A stretch of DNA of 64,000 bases, taken from Halichondria panicea. Taxonomy: Eukaryota > Porifera > Demospongiae > Suberitida > Halichondriidae. A program made the position numbers and the translations under genes. The stretch covers positions 10,712,632 through 10,776,631 of the forward strand of contig NC_087377.1 in assembly GCF_963675165.1 (NCBI RefSeq). The letters run 5' to 3'. This document shows, piece after piece, positions 12,259 to 23,533 of the stretch (position 1 is its first letter; each line of letters begins with the position of its first letter). The notes under the pieces were generated by a model. That model was not told the DNA's origin. It did no database searches and saw only the letters and a program-made list of their open reading frames with translations.

Positions 12259-12431
12259 TAGTTTATTATGTACTGGGTGTAGAAATTCTAGAATGTTCGA
12301 GATGGCTCTTCTGACAGTATAAAACTATAGCCCAGGATGGGAGAACGACATTTGCCTAGGCCCCCGGGGTAAGTGGTGGTGGTGAGGCAGCTAGCTAGCC
12401 AGACTAGAAGATCTCCAGCTTTTAATAATTT

Positions 12432-15400
12432 ATGATTAAATTTTTGACAATGGTGCCGGTGAGACATGCTCAAGTAGTATTTCCTATGGCATTGCTTCTG
12501 ACATTTGGCCTGTGTCAAGAACGTAAGTCATGTGTATATAGGAGGTAAAGGAATCTTTATTAAGATCTTTGTCTTGATTAAACCAGAGACCAAGACTTAA
12601 CTACTTGAAGATGACTGTAATCTGATTTTAATGTGTGTATAGGCCTACTGGGTTTTAATGCGTAGTTTAATAATCATACTGTATTTGCGTACTGTATCAT
12701 ACTGTATCATATTTATTTGGTGTAAGGCGACCCTCCAGTTATGCAGCACCCTCGATCTTGGGCAATTTTCTGACCTATAAATCTACGTTGACAAAACTTT
12801 TTGTGTCGCATTCTAAATGAAGGTTACCCACCCCACGTACCTAGCCTTGATTCCAGGCCACTTGAAACAACGAACTATACTTAAATTGATTGTGGGTACA
12901 CCCTAGTAGTTTAAATTACGTATTGGTCAAATTTGTCCTACTTGACTATGGTTACACTAATACACTGTAGTCAGGATTGTTAGAGATGTATCGAGCTGTC
13001 ACTTTTTTGATGATCCAAGTGGCTTAAAGAGGCATTTCATCCACACACTCGATGGATTCACATGCGATGTGATAGGAACTGACGACGACTGTGTGGAGGA
13101 ACTCAGACGTAGAGGAGTGGTTACTGGTGATTGTGGACTTCCCACATCAAGGTATTCAACGTGTTCAGTGAATCGTACTCTAATAGCGAATGAGTGCTGT
13201 CATCAAGGACAGCATCAAAACTGTTCAAATGGTAAGTAATTACCGTTGCGAGTGCTCTACGGATATTATTGCCCAAGCGGAAGTTCGAGAAGCTCATGTA
13301 GCTCTTCGCCTCGAGCTACATGATGCTTCGAGAACTTACGCATGCCACGTACGAATATTTAGAATACAAAATATTTAATTGGGTAATTCCATTATATACG
13401 GTATGTAACATCGGAAGTAGATACCGTATCACTAGAATATTTTGCGAGTGAAAAACCTTTGTAAGTGAGCAAAAAGTTGACCCTTTGCGATTTAACTATT
13501 GCAAGGATCGTGTGTATTGGTAATAATTTGGGTTTTGCAATTTTATTGTTGCAAATTGATCAAAGTTTTGCATAATATTTAAGGTTACGGTATACAGTTC
13601 CCACCCACGCTCAAATTTGCGTGGGTGTTCAATGCAGTTCACTAGTAAAATGGCTCTCATTCTGGCAATGGTCACTTGTCGTCAATTCTAAGCATCAGGA
13701 AACCCCTCCTTACCGTATAGTCTGCTGTTTCTTATTATACGAATAAAGGGGCAGGGCGACTCGAAGAGTTTTTCCCAAGAGAGTAAGTTGAAACAAAGTT
13801 ACGGCCATTTCTAGCTGTTTTTGTAGGCTAATATGGCGACTGTAGAGTAGTAACAAGGATATATTTTTTGCTGTAAGGTCTCTATGAACAAGATCTCTTC
13901 GACTCGCCCTCCAGTAAGTCTTTAGGCATCGAATACTGGTCAGAAAGACAACCTGGAAGCTATGCAGTCAACAAAACTTGATACCAAAATTTTCAGTTTT
14001 TTCCAGCTGACCTCACAGACCACTTCATTGGATTACAAGACATAGATACTTTTAGCTACAATAATAGCTAGCATTGTTTCATGCTCTCTTTTCATTGATA
14101 ATCATTGCAAGTTACAAAAACAATGTAGTGATGAGAAATAAAGAAAATAAATATCTTATGAATTATTCATGAGCAATTAGTACACATGTACCTTACAATT
14201 GAAACAAACAATTGTGACATAACCTCAAAGAGACCCTGTGCCACTAAACTCATAAACTCTGGATTTCTCCAAGAAACCTGCTCTCCTTTAATTGATGGTA
14301 TCACCTATAAATGCTTAATTAGCACCGACTACATTTATCTTGTCTGCTAGGGTATTCGCGAAACAATCTCTAACTCCTGCACTCCAAGTAAGTAAAATAT
14401 TTAATTGGGTAGTTCCAACAAAAAATTACCCGTTATATTACGGTATGTAACATCAGAAGTAGATACCGTATCACTAGAATATTTTGCGAGTGAAAAACCA
14501 AGTGAGCAAAAAAGTTGACCCTTTGCGATTTAACTATTGCAAGGATCGTGTGTATTGGTAATAATTTGGGTTTTGCAATTTTATTGTTGCGAATTGATCA
14601 AAGTTTTGCATAATATTTAACGGTAGTAGACTGTGCAGGTTTACATGACCATTTATGGTTTGGAATGTGGGGCTACAATCAGAAATTCTACTGGATGTGC
14701 TTACGCAATGCTAACCACACTGTTTTTACTGCGGTTTTAGAACCACTTGAGATGCACACATCTAGTAAATAACCACTTCTATTATAATGCCCTTGTTACT
14801 CGTATTTATCTACTTTTGGTAATATCCTCTAGTGATGCATTAATTGTTCTTGTCTGTTTATGTAGATACGGCGTGTCCTCCATTGGCTGACACGGTAGCA
14901 ATTACTACATATGATTCTACTCCATATGCTACTGGCACATACCCACCTGGAACTGTGGCTACCATCTCCTGTCTACAACACCCGGGCCAGAACTCTAGTA
15001 CTTGTAGCAATCGTACCTTCCACCCACTACCTTCATGTGAAAGTAAGTAAGCATAGCAAGAGTGAGAACAAGCGTGTGACTTATATATATATATATATAT
15101 ACCATGGTCCTAATTAGGTCTGGGCCCGTTATAATTATACTAGCGTAAAATGTCTGTACATTGCAACCTGCTATACTGTAATTGACTTCTAGCATGTGAA
15201 AATAGTCCACCATGTGGCACTGTAGGTCCGACATGCGTGCACGAATCACTACAAGTTCGGTGCATTGATATCTACAAGTTTCATTTCTGGTCGCGCCGAT
15301 AACGCTCAGGGTCAATACTGTCATTGAATTTGTAGTGATTCGTGCACGCATGTCGAACCTCCTCTGTTGTGTATAGTGGTTGATGGTGTGACAGATGCTC

Positions 15401-18400
15401 AACTGAGCTTGTTAATCTAGAGTGACACAAGGTGTCATGGGGCGAGCGTAAGCACTTCCTTCATGTGATGATCAGTCAGGTCTATTTATTATTATGCCTC
15501 GAGGCGTAGCCGCACGAGGGATACGGTAAAGCTGACTGTGTATGTGTGTGTGTCTGTTTCAGTTGTAACTGCTCGACGGTTGCAAAACTAGCAGCTTCTA
15601 GACTTCTAGCCACGTTCTCTTGGATTTGATTCGTAGATTAGCAAACTGTTAGCCTTGCGATAAAGCGCTAGCTTTTTGTTAGATACAAGAGTCAGAAAGA
15701 TCTGTTAAGCAGCTAGCTATAGTCCTGGATGTAATGCGCATGCATGCTCATCCCACATGTTAAAATCATGTGAATTAAATTAGGTTTTCCACAACTCAAG
15801 GTTGAACGAACTTACTTATTTTTCTTGGGGTCCTGGTATACCAGTAAACCACAATGATATACCATTATAAAATGATAACAATTATAGATACATGTACACA
15901 AGTCTTTTCTCTGCTTGTTTAGATATACTGTACTATCTGTGCTTTAATATTTGCAAGGTTTATTATCACAAGTTTTTACTCAGGCGTGCCTGTGGCCTCA
16001 AGAGTGTGTGCCTGTACATGTGGCCATGTCGTAAGTGTAGCTAGCCAGTTGTGGCCTCAAGAGTTTGTGTCTTGTCTGATTAGTGTAGCCCATGCGCATT
16101 AATTCACGTAAAAGTTGGTAAAGGGTCATGAGTACAAAAAACAAATATCGTGTCGGTCCATCACAACGGTGCACTTCGCTCGCCCCAATTAGTAGTGTAA
16201 TAGCTCAGTTATAGCCTTTACTTTACACAGCTCCGATTGTCATCAAGTTCCAACAGAACGAGTATGAAGTAACGGAGGGAAGTAATGCACAAGTGTGTCT
16301 GGTTATCACGAATGGCACTGACTTGTCATCAACTGGGATCACTATTGACGTGTGTCTGAACTCTACTAGTACGTTGTAGCATAATAAATTATTATCAACA
16401 TAATTACCATAATATTTTATCACAATAATTGGTAATTATGTTCCAATTGGAAAATGTGCTTTTAAATTATACATGTGTAGCATTGCTGCAGTGTCTTATA
16501 CCGTATAGCGGGTAATTTTCGGGGGACAAAATATTCGTGGTTCAGCAATATTGAGACATTTCGTGGGTAATATTTTCGTGGTTGCTGTTTGCACTTGCAG
16601 GTAAAGTAGGCAAGGGTCGCTTCATTCGTGGGTAAAATATTCGTGGTCAGACCTCCAACCACGAATACCACGAATATTTTGCCCCAAGAAAATTACACGC
16701 TATACGGTATATAGACTGATGGTGAATCTAATTATGTAGGAAATGTTTCAGAATGCTTTCAAGTGCATTTCCCTGAGGGTTCTACTGTCGATAAACACCA
16801 ATGCACTAACTTTTCGACTACTTCTCTGAATGCCGGTCGATACATATTGATAGCGGAACTATTAACTCTGCCTAAGAATTCGCCATCTGTTATCACGACT
16901 GACTCTGCAACATTAATCATTCTCAAAAGTTAGTTAAGCTGTATGACCATTGTGCTTTATAATATTATTTGCTCGTCCATATCACAGGCTTCAATTGGGC
17001 TGCTGTTGCTGTTCCTGTTGTTGTTTTTGTTGTTTTTGTTGTTTTTGTTGTTTTTGCTGCTGTTGTTGTTGTTGTTGTTGTTGTTGTTATTGTTTTTGTT
17101 ATTGTTGATAGATGTGCTGGTGCTGGTGCTGGTGCTGGTGCTGGTGCTGGTGCTGGTGCTGGTGGTGTAGCAGCTGGGGAAGATGCTGTTAACCCCCCTG
17201 AACGCGAGGAAGATGCCGCTAACCCCCCTGTACATGAGGAAGATGCTGTTAACCCCCCTGAACGCGTGGAGATTAATGTACCTGATGCTCAAGATGAAAG
17301 GGAAGTACCTCTGGGTGAAGCTGAGACTATACCATATTCTCGTTCAGTGCAAGAAAGAGGTGCATCACTCTATACTTGTTCTATACATGTATACACAAAA
17401 ATATAAAATAAATACATTCACTATTATAGAAATCTACCATAGTTGATTTTTATTGACCTTGAGCCCCATCCATTTACGCGACTATTCGGGTTGGTGTAAA
17501 ACAGGCCATTCTAATCCAGATTAGATCATGTTTGCCATAAATACTGCAATCTGATTGGCTAAAGGTAGTGTTCTACCCAACTTAGAAAATCATGTACTTA
17601 CTTAGACAATCACTTAGACAATCGTGTAGCAAAGTTACATTTAAATCTGATTGACTCTAAAATGCTTAGACACTGTTTAGGAAGTTTCCACATGATTTAG
17701 AACTAGTAGAACCTTCATTACGTTCGAGATACTACAACCCAGTGGCGGGTCCAGGAAAAATGAAAGGGGGGTTCCAAACTAACGAGCGTGAGTCGTGAAA
17801 AGTCGTGCGCAGCGCGAATTTTTTGGGGTTACGCCCACTTACGGTCACACGGACTAGGGAAAATCCCTTACTCTGCCAGGGGAAGTCCCATAATAGACTT
17901 GTGTAGAGCTAGCTAGCTGCCACAAACAGTCAACTAGCTAGCCTAGGCTAACCTGAACACTCCTTTGGCAGTTGATACATCAAAACAACAGGTACAATCA
18001 TTGAATCAAATTACAATAGCTACAAAAACTGATAAATAGCTAGCTGGTGTCATTAAGCTTCTTCTAAAGTTAGTTCAAAAGGGGGGGTCAAGGGACCCCA
18101 TGGACCCTCCTCTGGATCCGCCACTGCAACCGGCTTCTAAATCCTGTAGAAACTTCAGCCAACCCACCTCCTCTGGAGACAGTGGGTTAACTATGACTGT
18201 AATGCAGAGGTGTCGTAGAGTTAACATAAGCCTGTATTTTTTATCAGATTTATGGTTGTTTTTTCTCTGTGCAAACTATACTGCATGTGGTCAGAACTAT
18301 AATCGGGGTGTACTGGTGTTGTGTCAGAGGAGGTACGTCATCCGTGTGTCAAAAGAAGTTTTTAAACTCACATTTCTTAGGTCAAAGTTCAATTGCGTGT

Positions 18401-20174
18401 TACCTGCCAAACTTAAACATAAGCACTGGGCTATTTTTAGCTGCCAAAAGTTTGATTTGTGCACTGTTTTATCTAGGTTATAGCTACGTATTAGCTTAAT
18501 CAACCATCGTTTCAGCTTCAAATCTTCAGGAGGGAGGCCTGGAGTTGCTATGAGTTGCTATGAGTATTGATCATAGATAGAGTAGAAGGGGATTGGCAAC
18601 GGAAGTGGTTCACGTGATGTTTTACAATGAAGTCTATGTAGAGCTCAGAAACAATCCGTGTTTCGCTTTCTACCCCGGGTAAGTTTACCAGGAAACTTAT
18701 TAAGTCTAATCATAGTCTATGCATGTGTCTCAAAGACCCCTCTAACACTTAAACAAATGCCCCCTGATGGTGAGTATCATTTGGAAGAAGTAGCTAGTCT
18801 AACACAGAGCGATTTTTCATGCTTGTGTTTAGTTTAGCTACTACGATATAGCTAAGGTTGTGTCACTAAGTAGTGTGCTGTGTCCCAAATGGCCGCAAGT
18901 ATTATTTTGATAAAGTTGCATGTTTAGCAGCAGAACTGTTCGTGGACTTTTTACAGACAGCAAAAACAATTCTCATGAATTATTCATGTTTAGACCCCAC
19001 GTTGGAAGTAAGCCTCGATTAAAACCGCGGGGAAACACGGATGGTACTTCGAGGGTACCTTGTTTCCAATCCCTCTCTACTCAATCTATGGTTTGATGTG
19101 CTATTGAACTTTGACCCGGATATAATATGGAATGTGGGTCTTTAAGACACGCGGATGTCGTACCTCCTCTGATGTTGTGTACTGGCGTTGTCTAACTTAA
19201 GCTACCTGTAAACACTTGTATAGTAACTAACTATTAATTTTAGTGGAATCTAAATATTGTTCAATATTTTACATAGGAGATCGACCTCCTGGTTCAGCAA
19301 CTCTCAGGGGGAGCCAGAGTGGTGATGATCAATCTGATTTGCAATGTAAAGACCTTCCAAGTTTTACTATTCAAATGGTATAATACCACTAATTTTAGTA
19401 GATTGTATGTGATCATGGTTAATTTTCTGTCACCCAGAGTTATTATTCATTTGCTGTTAACATTTTTCAGGGTGAAAATGCCGATACTCCCCCTGATATG
19501 TCCCACGGATCTACTCAACTCAGTAACAGTTCTTCCACTAGTTATTTTGCAATGGTCTCGCAGACAATGCGCAACAAGGTAGTGTACATCACGTACTGCA
19601 CTTGCTCTTTGTGTTGTTTTACAAGTCATGTGTGACTATCATCATACCTACAGTCGTACAGTACAAACAACATTGCTGACACTGCAGTTATTGTATTCGT
19701 TTATTTTGTAGGAAAGTGCCAACAACGTTAACTCTATAGGCCTGAAGCTACCTATAGCTAATACGTCCATCACTCTCAATGATACTGATGGTTTTTCCAC
19801 CAGTATACATCTGTTCCAACAGCGGACACAGACTAAGGTAGTGTTTATAATTATATGTTATGATGTTTTACAAGTGTATTACCTGTACAGTATTACAGTA
19901 CAGTACTTGCAATATTGTATGAGTCCGTTTACAGCTCATTCTAATTCACTGACTTTTCGTCCCTATATATTTACATAGCCTCTTTCTCGGTTTGGTACGT
20001 CACTTGTTCTTCGTGAAAGTGTGCCCAATAAAACCTCCCAAAAGTATTTGGCTAAATCACTGGTAAGCTGGTTGTACTGCAATGTGACATTGATGATGTA
20101 GCTAAACTTCAGTATGGTATTGATTCACCTCTATTTCCAATGTATAGGGTTCCTCAATAAAGCCACTAATATAG
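12432..20174 (+). CDS. Receptor gene 2: Cys-rich + CCP + Calx-beta-like + TM, 557 aa
   Basis: Eleven exons: 12432-12522 (signal peptide; the start could also be 12450), 12971-13231, 14866-15042, 16231-16368, 16740-16928, 16988-17359, 19277-19377, 19471-19578, 19712-19837, 19979-20062, 20148-20174. They sum to 1674 nt, an open frame of 557 residues plus stop. Order: signal peptide (~1-30), unassigned Cys-rich domain (~31-117), short CCP/sushi module (~118-176, four cysteines), Calx-beta-like module over two exons (~177-285), membrane segment of Val/Phe/Ile (~290-325), Ala-Gly dipeptide run, three Asn-Pro-Pro repeats, then a Ser/Thr-rich cytoplasmic tail with scattered tyrosines. AATAAA occurs 14 nt after the stop. 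Ectodomain exons are all phase 1-1. It is the intact paralogue of gene 1. A surface receptor or adhesion role is inferred from architecture only. Confidence 0.75.
13370..14625. repeat. Direct repeat of a MITE in gene 2 intron 2
   Basis: About 13370-13590 and 14397-14625 are nearly identical, both containing ACCGTATCACTAGAATATTT followed by TGCGAGTGAAAAACC. Related copies lie at 34735-34951 and in part at about 21110, 23600 and 44014. The left end TACCGTATTACTAGAATATT and its inverse suggest a TIR MITE. Confidence 0.65.
15222..15362. repeat. Inverted repeat in a gene 2 intron
   Basis: TGCGTGCACGAATCACTACA at about 15233 recurs inverted at about 15330-15352, forming a hairpin with a loop of roughly 75 bp. 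Confidence 0.65.
15490..15570. repeat. Dispersed repeat end with TG tract
   Basis: TTATGCCTCGAGGCGTAGCC is followed by an ACGGTA motif and a TG-rich tract. The same arrangement (GCCTCG..., ACGGTA, TGTGTG tract, then an AGCTGCTC-like segment) recurs at about 25678-25790, 37853-37960, 43640-43725 (inverted) and 44095-44170 (inverted). Confidence 0.5.
16499..16710. mobile_element. MITE, 'TATAGCGGGTAATTTTCG' family, inside gene 2
   Basis: Starts TACCGTATAGCGGGTAATTT and ends with the complement AATTACACGCTATACGGTAT. It lies in the intron between the two Calx-beta-like exons, its right end about 30 bp from the next acceptor site. Confidence 0.75.
16999..17165 (+). repeat. Coding microsatellites (GTT/TTTTTG)n and (GCTGGT)n
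   Basis: Within the gene 2 membrane exon, GTTGTTTTT and GTT units encode the hydrophobic Val/Phe membrane segment (~16999-17105), and GCTGGT units (~17115-17160) encode an Ala-Gly run just after it. The frame stays open and the exon splices cleanly on both sides. Confidence 0.9.
17740..18126. mobile_element. hAT-like MITE, 'CAGTGGCGG' ends
   Basis: Starts CAGTGGCGGGTCCAGG and ends CTCTGGATCCGCCACTG, an inverted pair with ends common among animal hAT-type MITEs. Relatives lie at 53668-53837, 55324-56094 and a left end at about 33178. It sits in a gene 2 intron. Confidence 0.75.
18140..19276. other. Gene 2 long intron remainder, no supported exon
   Basis: The open frame at 18100-18483 begins inside the hAT-like element and shows no domain or splice logic. 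GTCAGAGGAGGTACGTCATC at about 18324 and a related inverted stretch near 19150 suggest a degraded foldback spanning roughly 18200-19195. Confidence 0.45.
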
Positions 20175-20187
20175 GCCTGCTTTAATG

Positions 20188-20193
20188 AATAAA
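20188..20193 (+). terminator. Candidate polyadenylation signal of gene 2
   Basis: AATAAA lies 14 nt after the stop codon of the 20148-20174 exon, which supports that exon as terminal. Confidence 0.55.
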
Positions 20194-20297
20194 CATTGTA
20201 CGAGCACTTTGTAAACTAGCGCTGATCATAAATTCTTAAAATTGTTTGCTAGTCTCTTTTTTGTTGTTGCTGAGTAAAACTAATGACGTCATGTATA

Positions 20298-20546
20298 ACC
20301 AAGAGTTTATGATAGAGAGAGAGTATCGAACGTAGGCATACTGTGTATCAGATGTATGCGGAGAGTAACGTGACTTCCTGTATCTGTCACAAGCTTGGAA
20401 TTTGCACACTGACCAATCCAAGCGTGGGTGATGTAATCTACTTTCTTGATAGATGACATCACCCACACTTGGAATGGTCAGTGTGCAAATTCCAAGCTTG
20501 TGACAGATACAGGAAGTCACGTTACTCTCCGCATACATCTGATATT
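20298..20546. mobile_element. Palindromic MITE (copy 2)
   Basis: Arms share CTGTATCTGTCACAAGCTTG and its complement, with a centre containing CTTTCTTGATAGATG. The same family as 2981-3222. The outermost right end is cut off at about 20546. Confidence 0.75.
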
Positions 20547-20559
20547 ATTATAGGGGCAG

Positions 20560-22340
20560 CCATAACTTACCAGTATACGGAATAACGTACATACGTGGTC
20601 GCATTTCGTGCAGTCACCGGTATATTAAAGTGACCGTACTTCAGAGAGTCTAGAGAGTAGAATCCACAAACGTGGGAGTATATAGTTGTACTTAAACGTA
20701 TCTTAAGATTGAAATTGTGCTGATACCATTGTGTACGTGAATGAATATCTACAACATTATCTAACCAAAAGAGCACTAAAAACTAGCAATTTTGAGCACT
20801 GCGGAGCTAGGATGTTTAGATGTAATTATGTAAACAACTTAGAACCTTACATAAGATAACCTAACTATGCGACAAAATCCCAGACCTTAGCCGGAAACCG
20901 TTAGTCTTCTCTCTCTATATATCCGATTACCCACTATGACAATTGTTTACTAATCACCACAACCCACTACCTTATGTTGCCATGGAAACATGTTTAGATA
21001 TGTTGTAGCTTATTCATTCACCTACACAGTGCATGGTAGCAGCACAAAATGTTCCTATCATACATTACATTAATTTGTGGTATTCTACTCTCTAGACAGG
21101 ATGGACTGTATCGTATTACTAAAATATTTTGCAAGTGAAAAAACTTAATAATATTATGTCATCAACTGCAAATAGCCTTCATAGTATAGGCCAACTCTGT
21201 AGTAATGCATCCATATAGCTATAGCATGCAATAATAAAAAACATTATTCGGCAGTAACTGTTATTAATCTACGTATTAATTTTTTCTTCCATATATATGA
21301 ATGCAGGGTTCCTCAGATGAATCCATGCAGCTAACTGCTTAGCTACCTGTGGTATCCTTACAACATGGAACTAACATTAAGATAAAGACTGTGATTCCGT
21401 AAATACTGTACTGTAAACCTGTGATTCCGTAAATACTGTGCTGTGTTAGTTCATATTTAGTCATTTCTGTACTATTGTTCTAGATATACCCGCTGTTACA
21501 GTACAGTATCCATCATAACGACTATTAATACCGCAGTAGTACGAAAATCTATATACAATAAATTATTAATTAACGTTCTAGAAATTTGAAATTTCGTATT
21601 TTACGGCATTTATATACATTTACAACTCAGCATACAGAAATTTCTGCGAATAAATGAGTAAACGCAGAAATAATTATTATCTGCAGTTGAAAGTTTAATT
21701 CGCAGAAAATATTATCCGCAGAAGGTCTTTTTGCAGAATTTTTGATTTTCAGATGATGCTCTACAGTACGTACAAAAAAATACGGAAATTTCCACCATAC
21801 GATTGTTAATTTACCAGCACTTGAAGGTGCTGTAATCTGATTGTAACATAATTAATGTATATATGCAAATGCGTAAGTTTAAAATTGAGTATATACTCAT
21901 ACTCGAAATAATTATATGACACTTTTTGTGAAAAAAATTATGCGACACGACTATTTTCTGACCTCTAACCAACAATTTTATGTCACGTCCTAAATGGAGG
22001 TCACGATTAAATATAGCCACCTGCATGGCCTCGATTCCAAGGTCACTTGACATAACAATTAAGCGGTCTGGAATATTAATCGCTCTAAACATGCGACGCA
22101 AGCTTTAAACGACCCCTGCTTATATATAAAAGTGTCACTTAAAATTGAATAAGACGGTATGTGATATATTGCTCAGTTTTCGTTTGCGATCAGCTGAAAA
22201 CTTGCAATTCACAATAGAAAGAGAACCCGATATAATTATGAGTAATCTATTGATACCTTTAAAAATGTACATTTCACAATTAGGAGTCTGCACAGTAATT
22301 AAAACTATAAGTTTGGGATGTAGTAGGGACTGCTGGTTCT
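20560..22340. other. Non-coding stretch; one candidate alternative last exon
   Basis: Mostly AT-rich with repeat fragments. At 21306-21341 an AG acceptor is followed by GGTTCCTCAGATGAATCC and a stop (Gly-Ser-Ser-Asp-Glu-Ser...), resembling the start of the gene 2 terminal exon at 20148 (Gly-Ser-Ser-Ile...). About 21790-22140 contains AAGCGACA/GGTCAC-type motifs also seen at 27801-28156. Confidence 0.4.
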
Positions 22341-22399
22341 GAATCATCAATGAGCAATGAGGGACGAGTGTCCACCTGAAGGTTCAGCAGCTGCAATGA

Positions 22400-23340
22400 A
22401 GAGATAAAATGATTAAATTTCTTACTACTGTACAGCAGGTGATTTTGTAGCCAGCAATTTTCTTATAATTATCTCTAAAAAGTACATAAATAGACGTTAA
22501 AACTAATTTAAGCGGCCTGTAATTGAGGATTGTAGAATAATCTCCAATTAGATGCAACACCAGGACTTCATCAACCCCTCCCTCCCAAAAAACGACCTTT
22601 GGCTTCGTAATTATTTTACCTTAATATAATTATGGTACATGAGGTGCAAAATTTTGTATTTTTCGAGGGCAGACAGTACAAAAATTAAAACTGGGATAAA
22701 CTCCCACGCACTGGTATTTCACATGCAAAGCTATTGGTGGGTACGGTTTCCTGGTATTATTAGAGGACTCTGGAGCAAAATATAGCACCTGCGAACATTT
22801 TCCACTTTACGTACCTCTTGACTTCTATAACACTTTTGAGTGAAAAAACATGGCGAGAAGCAGCACAGCTTGCACCACTCGTAATTTTCGCGTTAACTGC
22901 TCTGCCCTCGAAAATGTTTCACAAATTAGAACTGGGGTAAACTCCCACGCACTGATATTTCACATGCAAAGTTATTGGATTGAAACGCGAATATTAGAAC
23001 CCACGAACATTACTTTTCTGGCCAAATAGCGAACATTTCCCGTTTCCCGCTATATATACAGTATATGAAAAGGCACTTACCTAGAGAGGTCCCGATGGTG
23101 TTCAAATTAATTTGGGTCGGTGGACTTATGTTGATATTGGTAGATCAATGTAGTCAGGGGGATGAGGAAGACACCACAGTATGCAGCTAGCCCTAGATTA
23201 TGGGGGTCAAACATCTGGGGGTATGTCAGTCTGTCTGCAAGAGCTCTAATCCAGGGTGTGCCTCTATCAAGCCACCGGTACTTATAAGCTGCAATGAACC
23301 AATAAATAACAAGACATGTACGTTATAAATGGCTGTAAGC
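22400..23340. other. Non-coding stretch
   Basis: No exon supported. The phrase AACTGGGATAAACTCCCACG at about 22688 recurs with one change at about 22930, about 240 bp apart, so an old direct repeat is present. Confidence 0.4.
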
Positions 23341-23349
23341 TGCAATCAA

Positions 23350-23533
23350 ATACCGTATAGCGTGTATATTTCAAGGGTATATATACATGTTTGCGGTTTT
23401 TGCTGATCAAGCACCCCGAACATTATACCCACAAATTTAATATCGCATGCATGCATGCTGCAAAAAGGCTGCTATTCCGCAAAAATTAAATCCGCGAAAG
23501 TTTATACCCTCGAAATATACCCACTATACGGTA
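23350..23533. mobile_element. MITE, 'TACCGTATAGCG' ends
   Basis: The left end TACCGTATAGCGTGTATATT and the right end CGAAATATACCCACTATACG plus GTA form an inverted pair. The open frame at 23455-23826 starts inside it and shows no domain. Confidence 0.65.

Noticed and set aside
14629..14771. Plus-strand frame with several Trp and Cys residues in a gene 2 intron
   Set aside because: It has no matching acceptor/donor in phase 1 and no paralogue in gene 1.
18100..18483. 127-codon plus-strand frame in gene 2
   Set aside because: It starts in the right end of an hAT-like MITE, with no domain and no splice support.
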